In this document: positions 45,181 through 55,575 of the stretch, in pieces | Position numbering within the stretch: position 1 is the first letter of the stretch | Layout: every line of letters starts with the position of its first letter | Assembly: GCF_040869045.1 (NCBI RefSeq) | Contig: NC_090319.1 | Location: 65,196,779 to 65,260,778, forward strand | Length of the DNA stretch: 64,000 nucleotides | Direction: 5' to 3' | DNA from: Eurosta solidaginis | Lineage: Eukaryota; Arthropoda; Insecta; Diptera; Tephritidae | The notes under the pieces: generated by a model | What the model was told of the DNA's origin: nothing | What the model saw: only the letters and a program-made list of their open reading frames with translations | The model's database searches: none | Made by a program: the position numbers and the translations under genes

Positions 45181-46640
45181 TCACCACCTCGCCGAGGCCG
45201 TAAAACACTCTTTCTTTGCTCCGTCTAAGGAGCTCGAGAGCTTCCTTATTCAGGGCTAACACGACCTGTCTCGTAGGTCTTACAGCGTCCGCGACTTGGA
45301 TGACACTCCAGTCCTGCGTTGGGAGAGCCGGGTTCATCAGTTGCAGCATCCTGAGAATTCTCTCAGGTTCTGCTGGAACTGCTGGAACCCATGCCCTGGC
45401 CCTTGGCCGAGCCGGAATGTCCTTCCAGTCGACGACCTCAATAATCGCCCGAGATAGACTTGTCCCAGCTCTGCGGCTGCTGCCTTGTACAGCGCAACAG
45501 ACCTTGCGTCCTCGCAAGCGAGTACCTTGATTTGGCCCTGGTACCATCCTGCATCAGAACCTCGCGGCGGACTACCCGGAGACTCCATCAGCACGTCGAG
45601 ATCGGCATTAACGATTTCATTCCGGACGTACGGCCACTGGTCTTTAGGGATTGCACCACGGTCATTCCCTCGGTCCAGGATTCCTATAAGGATCCGGCCC
45701 TTGGCTACCTCATCAAAGCTGGGTTTTGGCTACCACGGGGTGATTTTGGTGCCTTTTTGGCGGTGGTTTAATATCCTCATCGGACCTTTGACGCTTGTAT
45801 GGGGTTGCGCTTTCTACATTTGTTGGCAGAGAACCCCGAAAATTCGGCAGTAGAGCTCGCGACCTTTCCACCGAATTCCTGGCGTTCTCTGACAGCGTTT
45901 TCAGCGGAACGCCCTCATACCTTGACAGCATTTTTCAGCCCTTCTCTTGTTCCTGTGGAACGATCCCTTGTGAGACACTTCTTGAGAAGGGGTCCGACCC
46001 GTAGTTGCCCTCGCGGTCATACCCGCGGATGGTGTCTTCTTTATGGCTCCTTTCTCCTTTGGCTCAGTGTGACCAGATCGTGGGACCCCTGTCACAGCCG
46101 TGAGGAGAACAGTCGCCGTACCGTCGTCAGACAGGCGCCCAGCATCAGCAGGCGCGTCAGTGTTCGCCGTTGCCAGCGCAACTACCTTCGCCGCCATACT
46201 AGTACTTGCCCCCGTCAGATCACCTAAGATCGTATTGACTGAGGTTGCCCTCTTGTCGTCCATGGGGAGCCGACCCGTCGTTTCCAACGCAGTCGCTCCC
46301 CCGGTTGAAGTAGCTGTTGCGGCCCCGTTTTCCATTGGCTCGGAGTGGCCAGGTCCAGAGACCCCTGCAACAGCCGTGGGAAAAATGGTTGCCGTTCCTG
46401 CGCTTGGTTCTAGGGTTCGCCCTTGCCAGCGCAACTCCGTTCGCCGCCATACTAGTGCCGACCCCCACCAAGTCGCTCTTCCCTTTAGCTTTGGTAGCCC
46501 TCCCTAGTTCACTAGGGCGTATGGATACCATTGGTGTTGTCCTTCTCCCTGTGGAGGAGGACGAAGTTTCTTTTTTGTTTTGTTTTTTATTCATCTTTTT
46601 CGTACGACCCCTTGCTAGACGAGGCCACCTTAGGGTCAAC
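45158..46640 (-). pseudogene. ORF1 with DUF4780-like C-terminal domain
   Basis: The basic N-terminus (RGRTKKMNKKQNKK) is followed by an Ala/Thr/Gly-rich region containing an imperfect direct duplication. TSMAAN/TSMAAK and SGPGHSEPMENG/PRSGHTEPKEKG mark equivalent points 250-280 bases apart. The C-terminal part (about 45750-45160) reads FDEVAKGRILIGILDRGN, GWYQGQIKVLACEDARSV, then ARAWVPAVPAEPERILRMLQ and ALNKEALELL...YGLGEV. I recognise this as a DUF4780-type domain often found in insect retroelement ORF1 proteins. Frameshifts near 46430, 45720 and 45440 break it. The end of the frame runs directly into endonuclease sequence, showing a deletion. Confidence 0.75.
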
Positions 46641-46979
46641 TTATTGAAAGGGGGAAAAGTGTCGTCCGCCGCGGCAGAGCCCCTTACCGCGGTAAGACCA
46701 TTTGTACTCTCTGAGGCGGCCCGGTGTCAGATAGGCTCCGTACAAATACAGCCAGATTAACCTCCCGGCTGCAAACCATCCAATGGGCACGGTGCCACAT
46801 AACACCCTGGATTGGGAGGGGGCAGATCTTGGTCATCGCTCACCCTAGGACTAGGCCACCGCAGTCATGGAGATCCATATGAACCTGCATCCTACTGGGT
46901 GGCATAGTCCCGTGGTCAGCGACTAAGCCCTCGGATCACGGCAAGATGTCTGTCCTTCGCGAGAGCATAGACAAGTATG

Positions 46980-47539
46980 TCAGTATTGAAACTAATCAAT
47001 TTACTATTCTTACTGGGTATCGATGAGTTCGTTCACTACGACATCCATACCCCCCCCATGATCTTTCTATGTTATGTACTTATGGACCAGACACTTCAAT
47101 CTCACCTTACCAGAGAAACTTCCCGAGCTTGGGTTGTAACGTGCCTTCCCTTTTAGTACGCTATAGACGGTTGTTTGAAATGCATTCTAATTGCTTTCTG
47201 CTTAAATTTTATTATGGGGAGCTTAATGCCTTCGAAAGTTTCATACTCCATAATCATATCAAAAAATAAAATGCTTCAACTTTACCGAGTTAACTCATCG
47301 AAACCGATCGCCTTCGTTAATGTTCATATTTAGCGTTACTTTCAAACATGTTATGAACCTTCTCTAAAATTATGGTTTAATTTTTCACTGTGTAATAATA
47401 AAAAAGCTTTGCATATTTTGAGGCTGGATGTGCTTACTCAACTGAATGAATTGGTGAACATAACCAAATATAATAAGTACCAGTTATTCAGTTCTGGTAA
47501 AGTTAAACTTAGCTTAACGCGGCCATTTTGTCAGATTAA
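46980..47539. other. Intergenic stretch, nothing recognised
   Basis: Low-information sequence between the retroelement and a SINE, with a GTTAAACTTAGCTTAA segment near 47503 resembling the dispersed GTTTAA-rich repeat seen near 12600 and 21900. Confidence 0.35.
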
Positions 47540-47886
47540 ATAAATGTAAAGCGCGTAAGCCTCCGAAAAGATTTTAGGCCGAGCTTCTCTTCCAATTTGC
47601 GTCGTGCTCCTTTTAATTTTTCCTACAAATTGGCGGGACGGGACCGACTTGTTTTATGCCGCCTCCGAACGGCATCTGCAAGGCAGATGAGTTGTCACTG
47701 AAAGATTTTCAGGGCAGAAATGCACGCGGAATGCTTGCCAAGCACTGCCGAGGGGCGACCCCGCTTAGAAAGTTTTTTTCTTCTAATAGAAAAAACTTTT
47801 TTCTACAATTTTGATGTTGCTCTGCCCGGGGCGTGAACCGAGGATCTTCGGTGTGGTAGGCGTAGCACGCTACCATCACGGCCGCC
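47540..47886 (-). mobile_element. tRNA-derived SINE, second copy
   Basis: Reverse-complement match to the SINE at 7811-8166 over its full length, including a B box (GGTTCACGCCC, 47839-47829), the AAGCGGGGTCGCCCCTCGG block and the GCGCTTTACAT-type 3' end near 47545. The A-box region reads GATGGTAGCGTGCTACGCC. It is better preserved in the tRNA head than the first copy. No clear TSD. Confidence 0.82.
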
Positions 47887-48593
47887 GTCAGGTTACTTAG
47901 TAAAAAAAACTTGTATCTACAGGTGTATTGCCGAGAGCCATTTGCCATGGTTAAGAAGCAAAAGTAACAGGCGAATTCCACGAAAATGTACTTACATGTA
48001 TCGACCTCTCATAAAATAAAAATTTTGTTTTTGTATCAATAAGATTTGGATTTAAATTTTATTTAATTAAAAAAATTTTTATTTCTTGGTTTTACAATAA
48101 TATATATGTACTTTTATAATTTTTTGTTACATCACACATTTGCAGTACGTTGTCAATACACGTTATGATTTTTTACTTTTTTCCCATACCAGTATTTGTT
48201 TGAAGGTTTTACATTTATGTCAGTAAAATAAATCATAGATAAAGTTCGTGATTGGTCTCCACTGCATTTGTGAAGTATGTATGATTGCTAAGTGTAATCA
48301 AAAGTTTCAAAATACTGTGATGAATGTGAACATAAAATGGTTAGATCTAGTTTACATTTAACGAAATCGAGATTAACTTCATTTGCGTACTTAATTCCTA
48401 ATCGTTAATTAAATAATAAGATTTCCCATATAAATTTTTCCCAGCGATAATCTATAATTATGAAACAAATTTTAGAGATCCCGATTTTCTTCATTAAAAA
48501 AACAACTCTTCTAGAGTGCAATCTCTACGCTGAGCACGAAATCAAAGAGAAATATGAAAATTTACTAGAAAGTAACCCTAGAACTAGGTTGAA

Positions 48594-49117
48594 ACATATT
48601 GTGGCGAATGTTGAGATCCACTAGGCTGTTAGTAAATAATCACACAACAACAAAAACATGAAGCAGCCACTCTTATGAACATGTACACATTAAAGCTAGC
48701 AAGACTTATGTAGAAGGCGACGAAGAGATATCACACACACACTCACATGTAGTTATCAGCCGAAGTAGTTACTCACACATACACACGCATATGGATAAAA
48801 ACTACAAATATACGCGTATATGGCTGGTAGCCAAGCATGAGCTACAAGAGTTCTAGAGGGTGAAACGTCTAGACCTTTGAAGAGATATGCGTACGAGGCA
48901 ACAGAGTACAAAAGCAGCGCAGCTGAGTAATAACTAATCAGTTTTGATTTAAGCACGCTATTGGTTGTGAAGTATGATTGTACTACTCCCAAATTAGTCT
49001 AATAAAGATCATTTCTGTATTGCAAAGAATATTGGAGTGATTTATTCAACAGTTTAGCGATTCGAGCGTTAGCAGCTTTCAAATAAGCGGAATCTCCCGA
49101 AATTCGTTACAACATAT
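48594..49117 (+). mobile_element. Solo LTR with 6-bp target duplication
   Basis: A 512-base sequence, 48600-49111, starts TGTGGCGAATGTTG and ends ATTCGTTACA (TG...CA termini), between identical ACATAT at 48594-48599 and 49112-49117. An AATAAA signal lies near 48999-49004 in the expected R-region position. No internal domain, primer-binding site or polypurine tract flanks it, so it is a solo LTR left by recombination. Orientation follows the polyadenylation signal. Superfamily probably Gypsy, not proven. Confidence 0.75.
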
Positions 49118-49980
49118 ATGTAAACGCGTAGATTATCTGTTGATGACTTACTGTAGATTAGTGCATGTGTAAACGGGTCTTAAAGTATTTTTTACCCTAA
49201 TTTCAAATGTAGAGGCTCTAGTCTCCGATTTAGTTTTTAATAAAAATAATTTTTTGAATACATACCCTTTATTATTCTCAATTAAAGAAAGTTAAATTTT
49301 CTTTTAAAATTTGCCTTTTATGAGTTGATCCGGAGCACTACCCTGAATTATCCAACAATAATCAGTTAACATATGCGCGTTCCAGTGTGAGGGTTGCAAC
49401 CCTTTGCAGACCTTTTGAATACGTTCCTAACGGGTTTAGGCGAACTTGGTTCTACAATAGTTGCAGCCTTTGAGCTCATACTTCAGCGGGTACAAATGAG
49501 CTGTAACTGTCCCGCCCTGCTTATGATTGACACCAGTTCCGAGGTAGTTAGATTGAATGTCTCCCATTTTTTTCCACAGGTACATTTTTGCTTTATCAAA
49601 AGCAGCTTCGAAAGGTACTGCGTGTTTACTTTCTTATCACAGACCTTCTCTGGGATCTGCCAAATAGTGAAAACCTGGTCAATAACAATCAGTTCGGTAA
49701 CACTGGTAGTCCTTCGCACAATACTTTAGTAATAAACCGCCTTTGTCAGTTTGTCACAGTTGGGTGGCGGAACGTATTGTATTTTTACATCAGGAATTTG
49801 AGCATCGGATTCGTATTGGAATATCGGGTTCGTACAATATCGTTGGCACTTACCAGATTTTATGGACATGGGGAAAACCTTTTACACGCAAATATATACG
49901 GAATAAATTTCTTAAGGTTGTATTTACGGACTGAGCGTAAGTACTAAATAACTCACTTCCATGACATCATATGCGCTTTT
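49118..49980. other. Intergenic stretch with overlapping short frames
   Basis: Several short frames overlap on both strands at 49394-49947, none with a recognisable domain. The minus frame 49719-49483 has a CTCGKKW motif but no family likeness. Confidence 0.35.
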
Positions 49981-49984
49981 AGGA

Positions 49985-52900
49985 CGGTCATACTCTGTTC
50001 AGTGTGTCTCGTGTAAGGGATGGTTGCATAGGACAGGTTGTTCTGGGCTTGATCCCAAAACCCGACGTCCACGTAACTTTTATAAATCTTTTGTGGCTCC
50101 TTGCTGTTCACGTCCAAGGGCGTAGTCTACGCCTTCCAGCAGCCCAGCTGCTCAGTAAGCCACAACTAGTACCCGCGGCTCCAACAACTCAAACAGCTGC
50201 TACCACTCATAACTACTATCTCCGTAGTAGAGTCGGTAGCAATGCTGAGCATCAGCCCCTGCCCCCGTCCTCTCCCCCCCCCCCCCCCCCCCCTCTTTTC
50301 CGGCAGCAATCGTGTAGGTCAGGGAAATATACTCTTAGTCCCTAACCCCGTTTGCCAGCACAGAATATATATGTTTGCGACATCCGCCCAATGCAGCTCC
50401 TGCCTTGGGCGGTGCCACTTTCTAGATGTTCTGGTCTCCGCGACGGCAACCCCCCGACGGGTTTCATTACCGGGTACCCCAATGCTTGCCCAAGGACACC
50501 CAGTCCCAGGGCCACAACAGCAGTTGCATCCTGGCCTTCCTCAACCCAAGCGTAGTCACCCGTCACTTACTCCCAGAGTGGCGACGTCTCCCCCTATGCA
50601 CTTCAGAATTCTGCAGTTAAACTGTAATGGATTAACTGGTAAGATCACGGAGATAGTCGATTTCATGAAGCGGCACAACATCCGCATTGCTGCGATTCAA
50701 GAGACTAAACTCACAGCAAGATCAGCACTGCAAACCTGTTCTGGGTATAATGTCCACAGAAAAGATCGCATGAGCGGAAATGGAGGCGGCCTCGCGTTTA
50801 TAATACACCACTCTGTGCAGTATCATATATTTGATCCTGGCATCGACCGCAGGGACAATGTCTTAGAACGTCAAGGCCTATCTGTCCGGTCAGACGATGC
50901 AAACCTAGAAATCATCAACATCTACATCCCTCCTGCCACCTGTTGGCCCAGTGGATAAAGCCCTAATATTAGCGCCTTATTCACTGGCAGCAATCGCATT
51001 ATCTTAGGCGACTTTAATGCCCATCACGATCTATGGCATTCAAACTTGCGGGCGGACAGTAGGGGTGAGATGTTGGCGGATCAAATAGAAGAAACGACGT
51101 TCTGCACAATAAACGGAGACGTCCCCACACGTATGGTAGGAAGCTGTCACAGTTCGCCGGATATCTCAATCGTGAGCGCAGAACTCGTAAACTGCGTCAA
51201 CTGGCAGCCGATGGTAACATTGGCATCCGACCACCTGCCTATACTTATTTCGTTCGAGCGTACCGCCAACTTCATCGTTACAGAAAAACGGTCTTTCATA
51301 AACTTTAAAAAAGGAAAGTGGGACGAATACAAATCTTTTACAGACAACCTCTTTGCTGCCCTCCCTATTCCGACTGGTGCCCGCCAAGGGGAGCGTGCTT
51401 TCCACAAGGTCATTGAATCCGCCTCAGCACGTTTCATTCCCGCCGGGAGAATTCCCGAAATTCGGCCCACTTCCCGGCGGAGGCCGCAAATTTAGCGAGA
51501 GAACGTGACCTTATAAGACAGCTCGACCCAGGCGACCCCCAAATAAGGGATATAAACCAGCGCATCAGATTGCTTGTGGATGAACACAAGCGGGCGAAAT
51601 GGGAGGAGCACCTATGAGGTTGTAACCTCTCTGCCGGTGTGGGTAAACTTTGGTCCACCGTAAAGTTCCTATAGAATCCGTCTAAGCACAATGACAAAGT
51701 TTCCATCGCCTTCGGCGATAAACTGCTGTCGAATTCGAAAAAATTAGCGAGCGCTTTCTGCCGTCAATACGTATGCATTCTACGGTCGACAAAGATAGAC
51801 GGAGGGCCAACAGACATGCACATAAACATAAATTCAGCGCGTCACCAATTACCATCACCGCCAGAGAGGTTGAAGATGCCATTGGTCACGCTTAACCATC
51901 CCAAGCAGTGGGACCAGATGGCATAGCCATGCCGATGCTTAAAAGCCTAGGGAAAGAGGGTTTCAAATACTTAGCACATGTCTTCAACCTGTCTCTTTCC
52001 ACCTTTGTCATACCCGAAAAATGGAAAATGGCCAAGGTGGTCCCGCTACTAAAGCCTGGGAAACCAGCTAACATAGGAGAGTCGTATCGTCCGATATTTC
52101 TCCTATCAGCAGTAGCAAAGACGCTTGAAGTCATTTTGTTCTCCTACTTCCAAGCAAATTTGCAGCTAGCCTGTCATCAGCATGGCTTCAGAAAACTCCA
52201 TAGCAACCCCCACCATAGAACAGTACTAGTAGCGCTAGACCTATCAAAAGCTTTTGATACGGTCAACCATGGCACGTTACTGCAAGACCTGGAAGGGTCT
52301 ACCCTTACCCCATGTCTTAAAAGGTGGACCGCAAATTATCTGGGTGGTCGGCAGGCATCGGTACAATTTAGAAACGAAACATCAAAACCAAGAAGAATTA
52401 AACAAGGCGTGCCACAGGGTGGTGTCCTATCCCCACTTTTGTTTAATTTCTACATATTCACCACCAGAAGGAGTCACTATCGTTTCATACCCCGATGACT
52501 GCACAATAATGGCCACAGGCCAAGGCCCACAGATCGATGAGCTCTGCAACAGAATAAACGGCTACCTCCCTGATCTCTCCAATTTTTTCGGCTCGCGAAA
52601 CCTGGCATTACCACCCATCCGCGACCTTATTCACAACATGGACGTCCCAAATGTCGACAATTTTGAACATACACATCTTGGGTGTAAAGTTTGATCAGGA
52701 TCTACATTTTGGTGAGCACGCAGCCGCAAATGTTCCAAAAATCCAGAGCCGTAATAACCCCTCAAATCCCTTGCTGGCAGTACCTGGGGAAAAGATAAAG
52801 AAACGCTCATTACTACATACAAAGCAATTGGCCAGCCGTTTACATGCTACGCGTCACCCATATGGTCGCCAAGCCTAAAAATTACCCACTGGAAGAAGCT

Positions 52901-53601
52901 ACAGGCCTGAAAAAATACTGCTCTCAGAATCGCCACGGGCTGTCTTCTTATGTCCCCAGAACACCATCTACATAATGAGGTGAGAATACCCCCCATCAGG
53001 GAGAGAAATGAGATGCTAACCAAACAGTTCCTGTTGAATACCCAGAAACCTGGGCATCTAAACAGACATCTGATTGATGAGCCAACACCGCCTAGGGGCT
53101 TAAGGAGTCATCTCCGTAAGCATTTTGAGGAAATACGGCACCTGAGAATCCAGCCGTATCAAGCAAAAAAACACAAGCAGATCCTTGGTGAACTCCACAA
53201 ACAGGCGTCGAACCTTTATGCCGGGAATTTCCCGGTGAATCCAGTACTCAAAAAAAAGTATCCAAAACTTGTGGAAGAGGAACGCATTCTCCCCAGTGAA
53301 ACGCGTATCACTCTTGCTCAACTTCGTTCTGGATACTGTAACAGGTTAAACTCTTACCTATCCGGAATCAACCCCGACATACAAAATGTATGCCCCGCTT
53401 GCAATGTGTCCCCACATGACACCAACCATCTCTTTAATTGTAATGTGGAACCAACGCCTCTAACACACCTTTCATTATGATCCACCCCTGTTGAAACAGG
53501 AAGTTTCCTTGGACTCCCATTAGAGGATATTGATGACAATTTGTGATCGGTCGCGGCTCTTAGGTGGGGCGAAGCACTGCTACAACAACAACAACAACAA
53601 C
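49985..53601 (+). mobile_element. Jockey-type non-LTR retroelement, inactive
   Basis: Begins within a segment encoding a PHD-like finger (CVSCKGWLHRTGCSGLDP, about 50000-50060). It continues through a Pro-rich region with a long C homopolymer (about 50273-50293), the endonuclease, RT and a C-terminal domain, and ends in a (CAA)n tail at 53580-53601 after GGTGGGGCGAAGCACTGCTA. A 5'-truncated sister copy lies at 31121-31775. The 5' start is uncertain, because ORF1 upstream of the finger is not visible and may be deleted. Confidence 0.82.
50598..53482 (+). pseudogene. Jockey-type ORF2: endonuclease, reverse transcriptase, C-terminal zinc motif
   Basis: The endonuclease spans about 50598-51270: LQLNCNGLTGKI, AIQETKL, NGGGLAFII, ILGDFNAHHDLWHS, ISIVSAEL and ASDHLPI, all in one frame except for TAA at 50956-50958. 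The linker changes frame near 51473 (to PAEAANLARERDL), with stops at about 51615 and 51672 and another frame change near 51775. RT: GPDGIAMPMLK (51908), PLLKPGKP, LVALDLSKAFDTVNH and KQGVPQGGVLSPLLFNFYI. The residues before LVALDLSKAFD are shortened (KLHSN directly followed by PHHRT), suggesting an internal deletion. The catalytic box reads SYPDD at 52485-52499 instead of (Y/F)ADD. The C-terminal frame 52950-53482 ends CPACNVSPHDTNHLFNC. Clearly non-functional. Confidence 0.85.
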
Positions 53602-55575
53602 ATGGCATCATATGTACGATTTACTATAAGACATTCAGTTGTTAGCTTGGCAGTTGGAAAGTTCTCATCTTGCACTTGTTTTTATGTTAAATTGGTCTCG
53701 TGGATGGGGAAAATGCCTATTGTATTAACCGGAATTGTAAATATCGATACTATGTAGATGCTGAACCTGTAAGGCTATCTGAGTATGGGACTCATCTCTT
53801 TTTTGTTGCCCTACCCATGAAAACCGAATCACCTAGGCAATCTTATCAGTTGGCTAGTAGAATGTGGGTCACGCAACTGCTGCCCGAATCCCGTCTGTCA
53901 CTTCCGCAAGTAATCTTATGGTTGACAATGGCTGGGATAGGTCACCAAGTATACCTTCTATCCGGCTGCGTTGTAAAGCGAAATTGATTCCACAATATGG
54001 ATAGTTCGGGGATTCAAAGAATTGGTTCAAATAAACCTCGACATTTCATGTGATTGCTGCAACGATGGCTACAGCTCTAAACAAAGGTGGTAGGCTTTCA
54101 AAATTTCCTGCTGGAAATTGTCTTCACTACTTCAGGACAAAAGTGATAGACTTACCTGTCTGTGGTAGAAGTCAGCACTGTACCACAGCGGAGCACCGTA
54201 CAACAGACACTTAATTATTACACCAGTTGGCATCCGATCAAGTGGATTTTCATGGGCAGTCAGTTCTCATGATTTCCTGCTTGAAATATTTTCCACCCAT
54301 TCAAACAAAATTTAGTAGACTTACCTGACTGTGGTAGAAGCCAACTCTCGACCACAGCAGAACAGCATACCACAGACGCTGAAAGATTACCCAGTTGGCG
54401 TCCGAGCAAGCGCATTTTCATAGTGAAGACTTATGTAACTTGTGTTTCACAGTTATCTGTCTATTAAACTTTGATCATTAAACAATGTTTACCCCACAAT
54501 TCCATTCAAAAGATAATATTTTAGAGAAGAGTTTTTTGAGGGTCAACATGCGCTTCAGCCACGAACATATACCACAGAGAAGAGTCAATACATGCTATTA
54601 TGTAACACTCGGCTGAATATTAGACCCTACAAATTTGATTGAAAAGACTGTACCATGAGCAAAAAAGTATTTCCCCAGTTTACGAAGTTAGCCTCCAAGA
54701 CATAGATTTTGATTTTCGAAAAACTAAATCTAACCCACTTCTATTAGTTTTATTTACTGTGTTTAAAAAATTAAAAAGGTATGAATGAACTATTCAAACT
54801 TTTTTCCATGCAGGTCTTTGAACGAAGCAATATATTTTTCCTTTTTTGAGGTTAAGACCGAACCACGGCCAGCTTTAGCCAAGCGTGCTAAACCGTGATT
54901 CGTTAGGCCAATTCTGATGACGAACTGGTATTCAGCACAACAAAAAGCCGGACATTTCTTGCCTCGCATTACCAGATGTGTCCACTTTTTTTGTGCAGCT
55001 GTTGCTGTTAATCTATCGCTTTTGAGAAGATTCGGATTTTGAGTCCTTAGAAGGCAGGCATTTTTTTTTAGTGTAGTACTATATAAAGTTTATTGGGAAG
55101 ACTTACATTTCGAACCTCGAAATTCAATATCAATGTTTGGCGACTAACTACAAAAAACTATCGCCACCGATTTTTTTTTTTTCGTTTTTCGCTGTTAGCG
55201 CCTAACCACGATCCGTAAGACCAATTCTGATCGTCCGCTTTGATGCCTTCGAAGTTCTGGCATCTGACCCCCTCTAATTTATACAGTCCCAATAAGAAAC
55301 GAAGGCAGATCAGCTTTCAAAATGAATGACCGAATTTCGAACGGGGTGATAATTTTCGTTTTTAGATCAACCTCTACAAAGATTGCTTTTTAATTTAATC
55401 GGTTCTTTGCAAGCTTGTACCGCCGAGCCATACGAGAACTAGCTTGAATGTGCTTTTACAGAAAATATCTTTGAAAAAAATTTGAAAGTGCTAGTTTTCG
55501 TATTGCAGGTCAATACGTTCTTAACAAGTTAAAAGAAAAAAATTTCTATTTTTTCTATTTTGCATTTGCAATATC
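53602..55575. other. Intergenic stretch with a degenerate tandem duplication
   Basis: Two related units of about 165 bases lie at 54095-54262 and 54271-54430 (TTTCCTGCT(G/T)GAAAT, AGACTTACCTG(T/A)CTGTGGTAGAAG, CCAGTTGGC(A/G)TCCGA). A second weak duplication around AAGACCAATTCTGATCG lies at about 54905 and 55230. No coding function recognised. Confidence 0.55.

Larger units (their letters stand above)
41970..46980 (-). mobile_element. Near full-length RNase H-bearing non-LTR retroelement (LOA/I-like), inactive
   Basis: The most complete transposon in the window, on the minus strand. A 5' untranslated region at about 46980-46650 is followed by ORF1 (46640-45158, basic N-terminus and DUF4780-like C-terminus), ORF2 (about 45180-42052) with the end of the endonuclease, RT, RNase H and a CCHC-like tail, and a 3' end made of AACCTAACC repeats at about 41970. 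GC content is higher than in its neighbours. The ORF1-ORF2 junction is deleted and there are several stops and frameshifts. The presence of RNase H and the DIEGAFNN signature favour LOA/I-type clades over Jockey. No TSD identified. Confidence 0.85.

Noticed and set aside
45216..46760. Several plus-strand frames of 100-150 residues
   Set aside because: They are antisense shadows of the minus-strand ORF1, whose domain content is recognisable.
50273..50293. Homopolymer of C giving a poly-Pro run
   Set aside because: Probably sequencing or slippage; its length cannot be trusted, and it changes the frame of the Pro-rich region.
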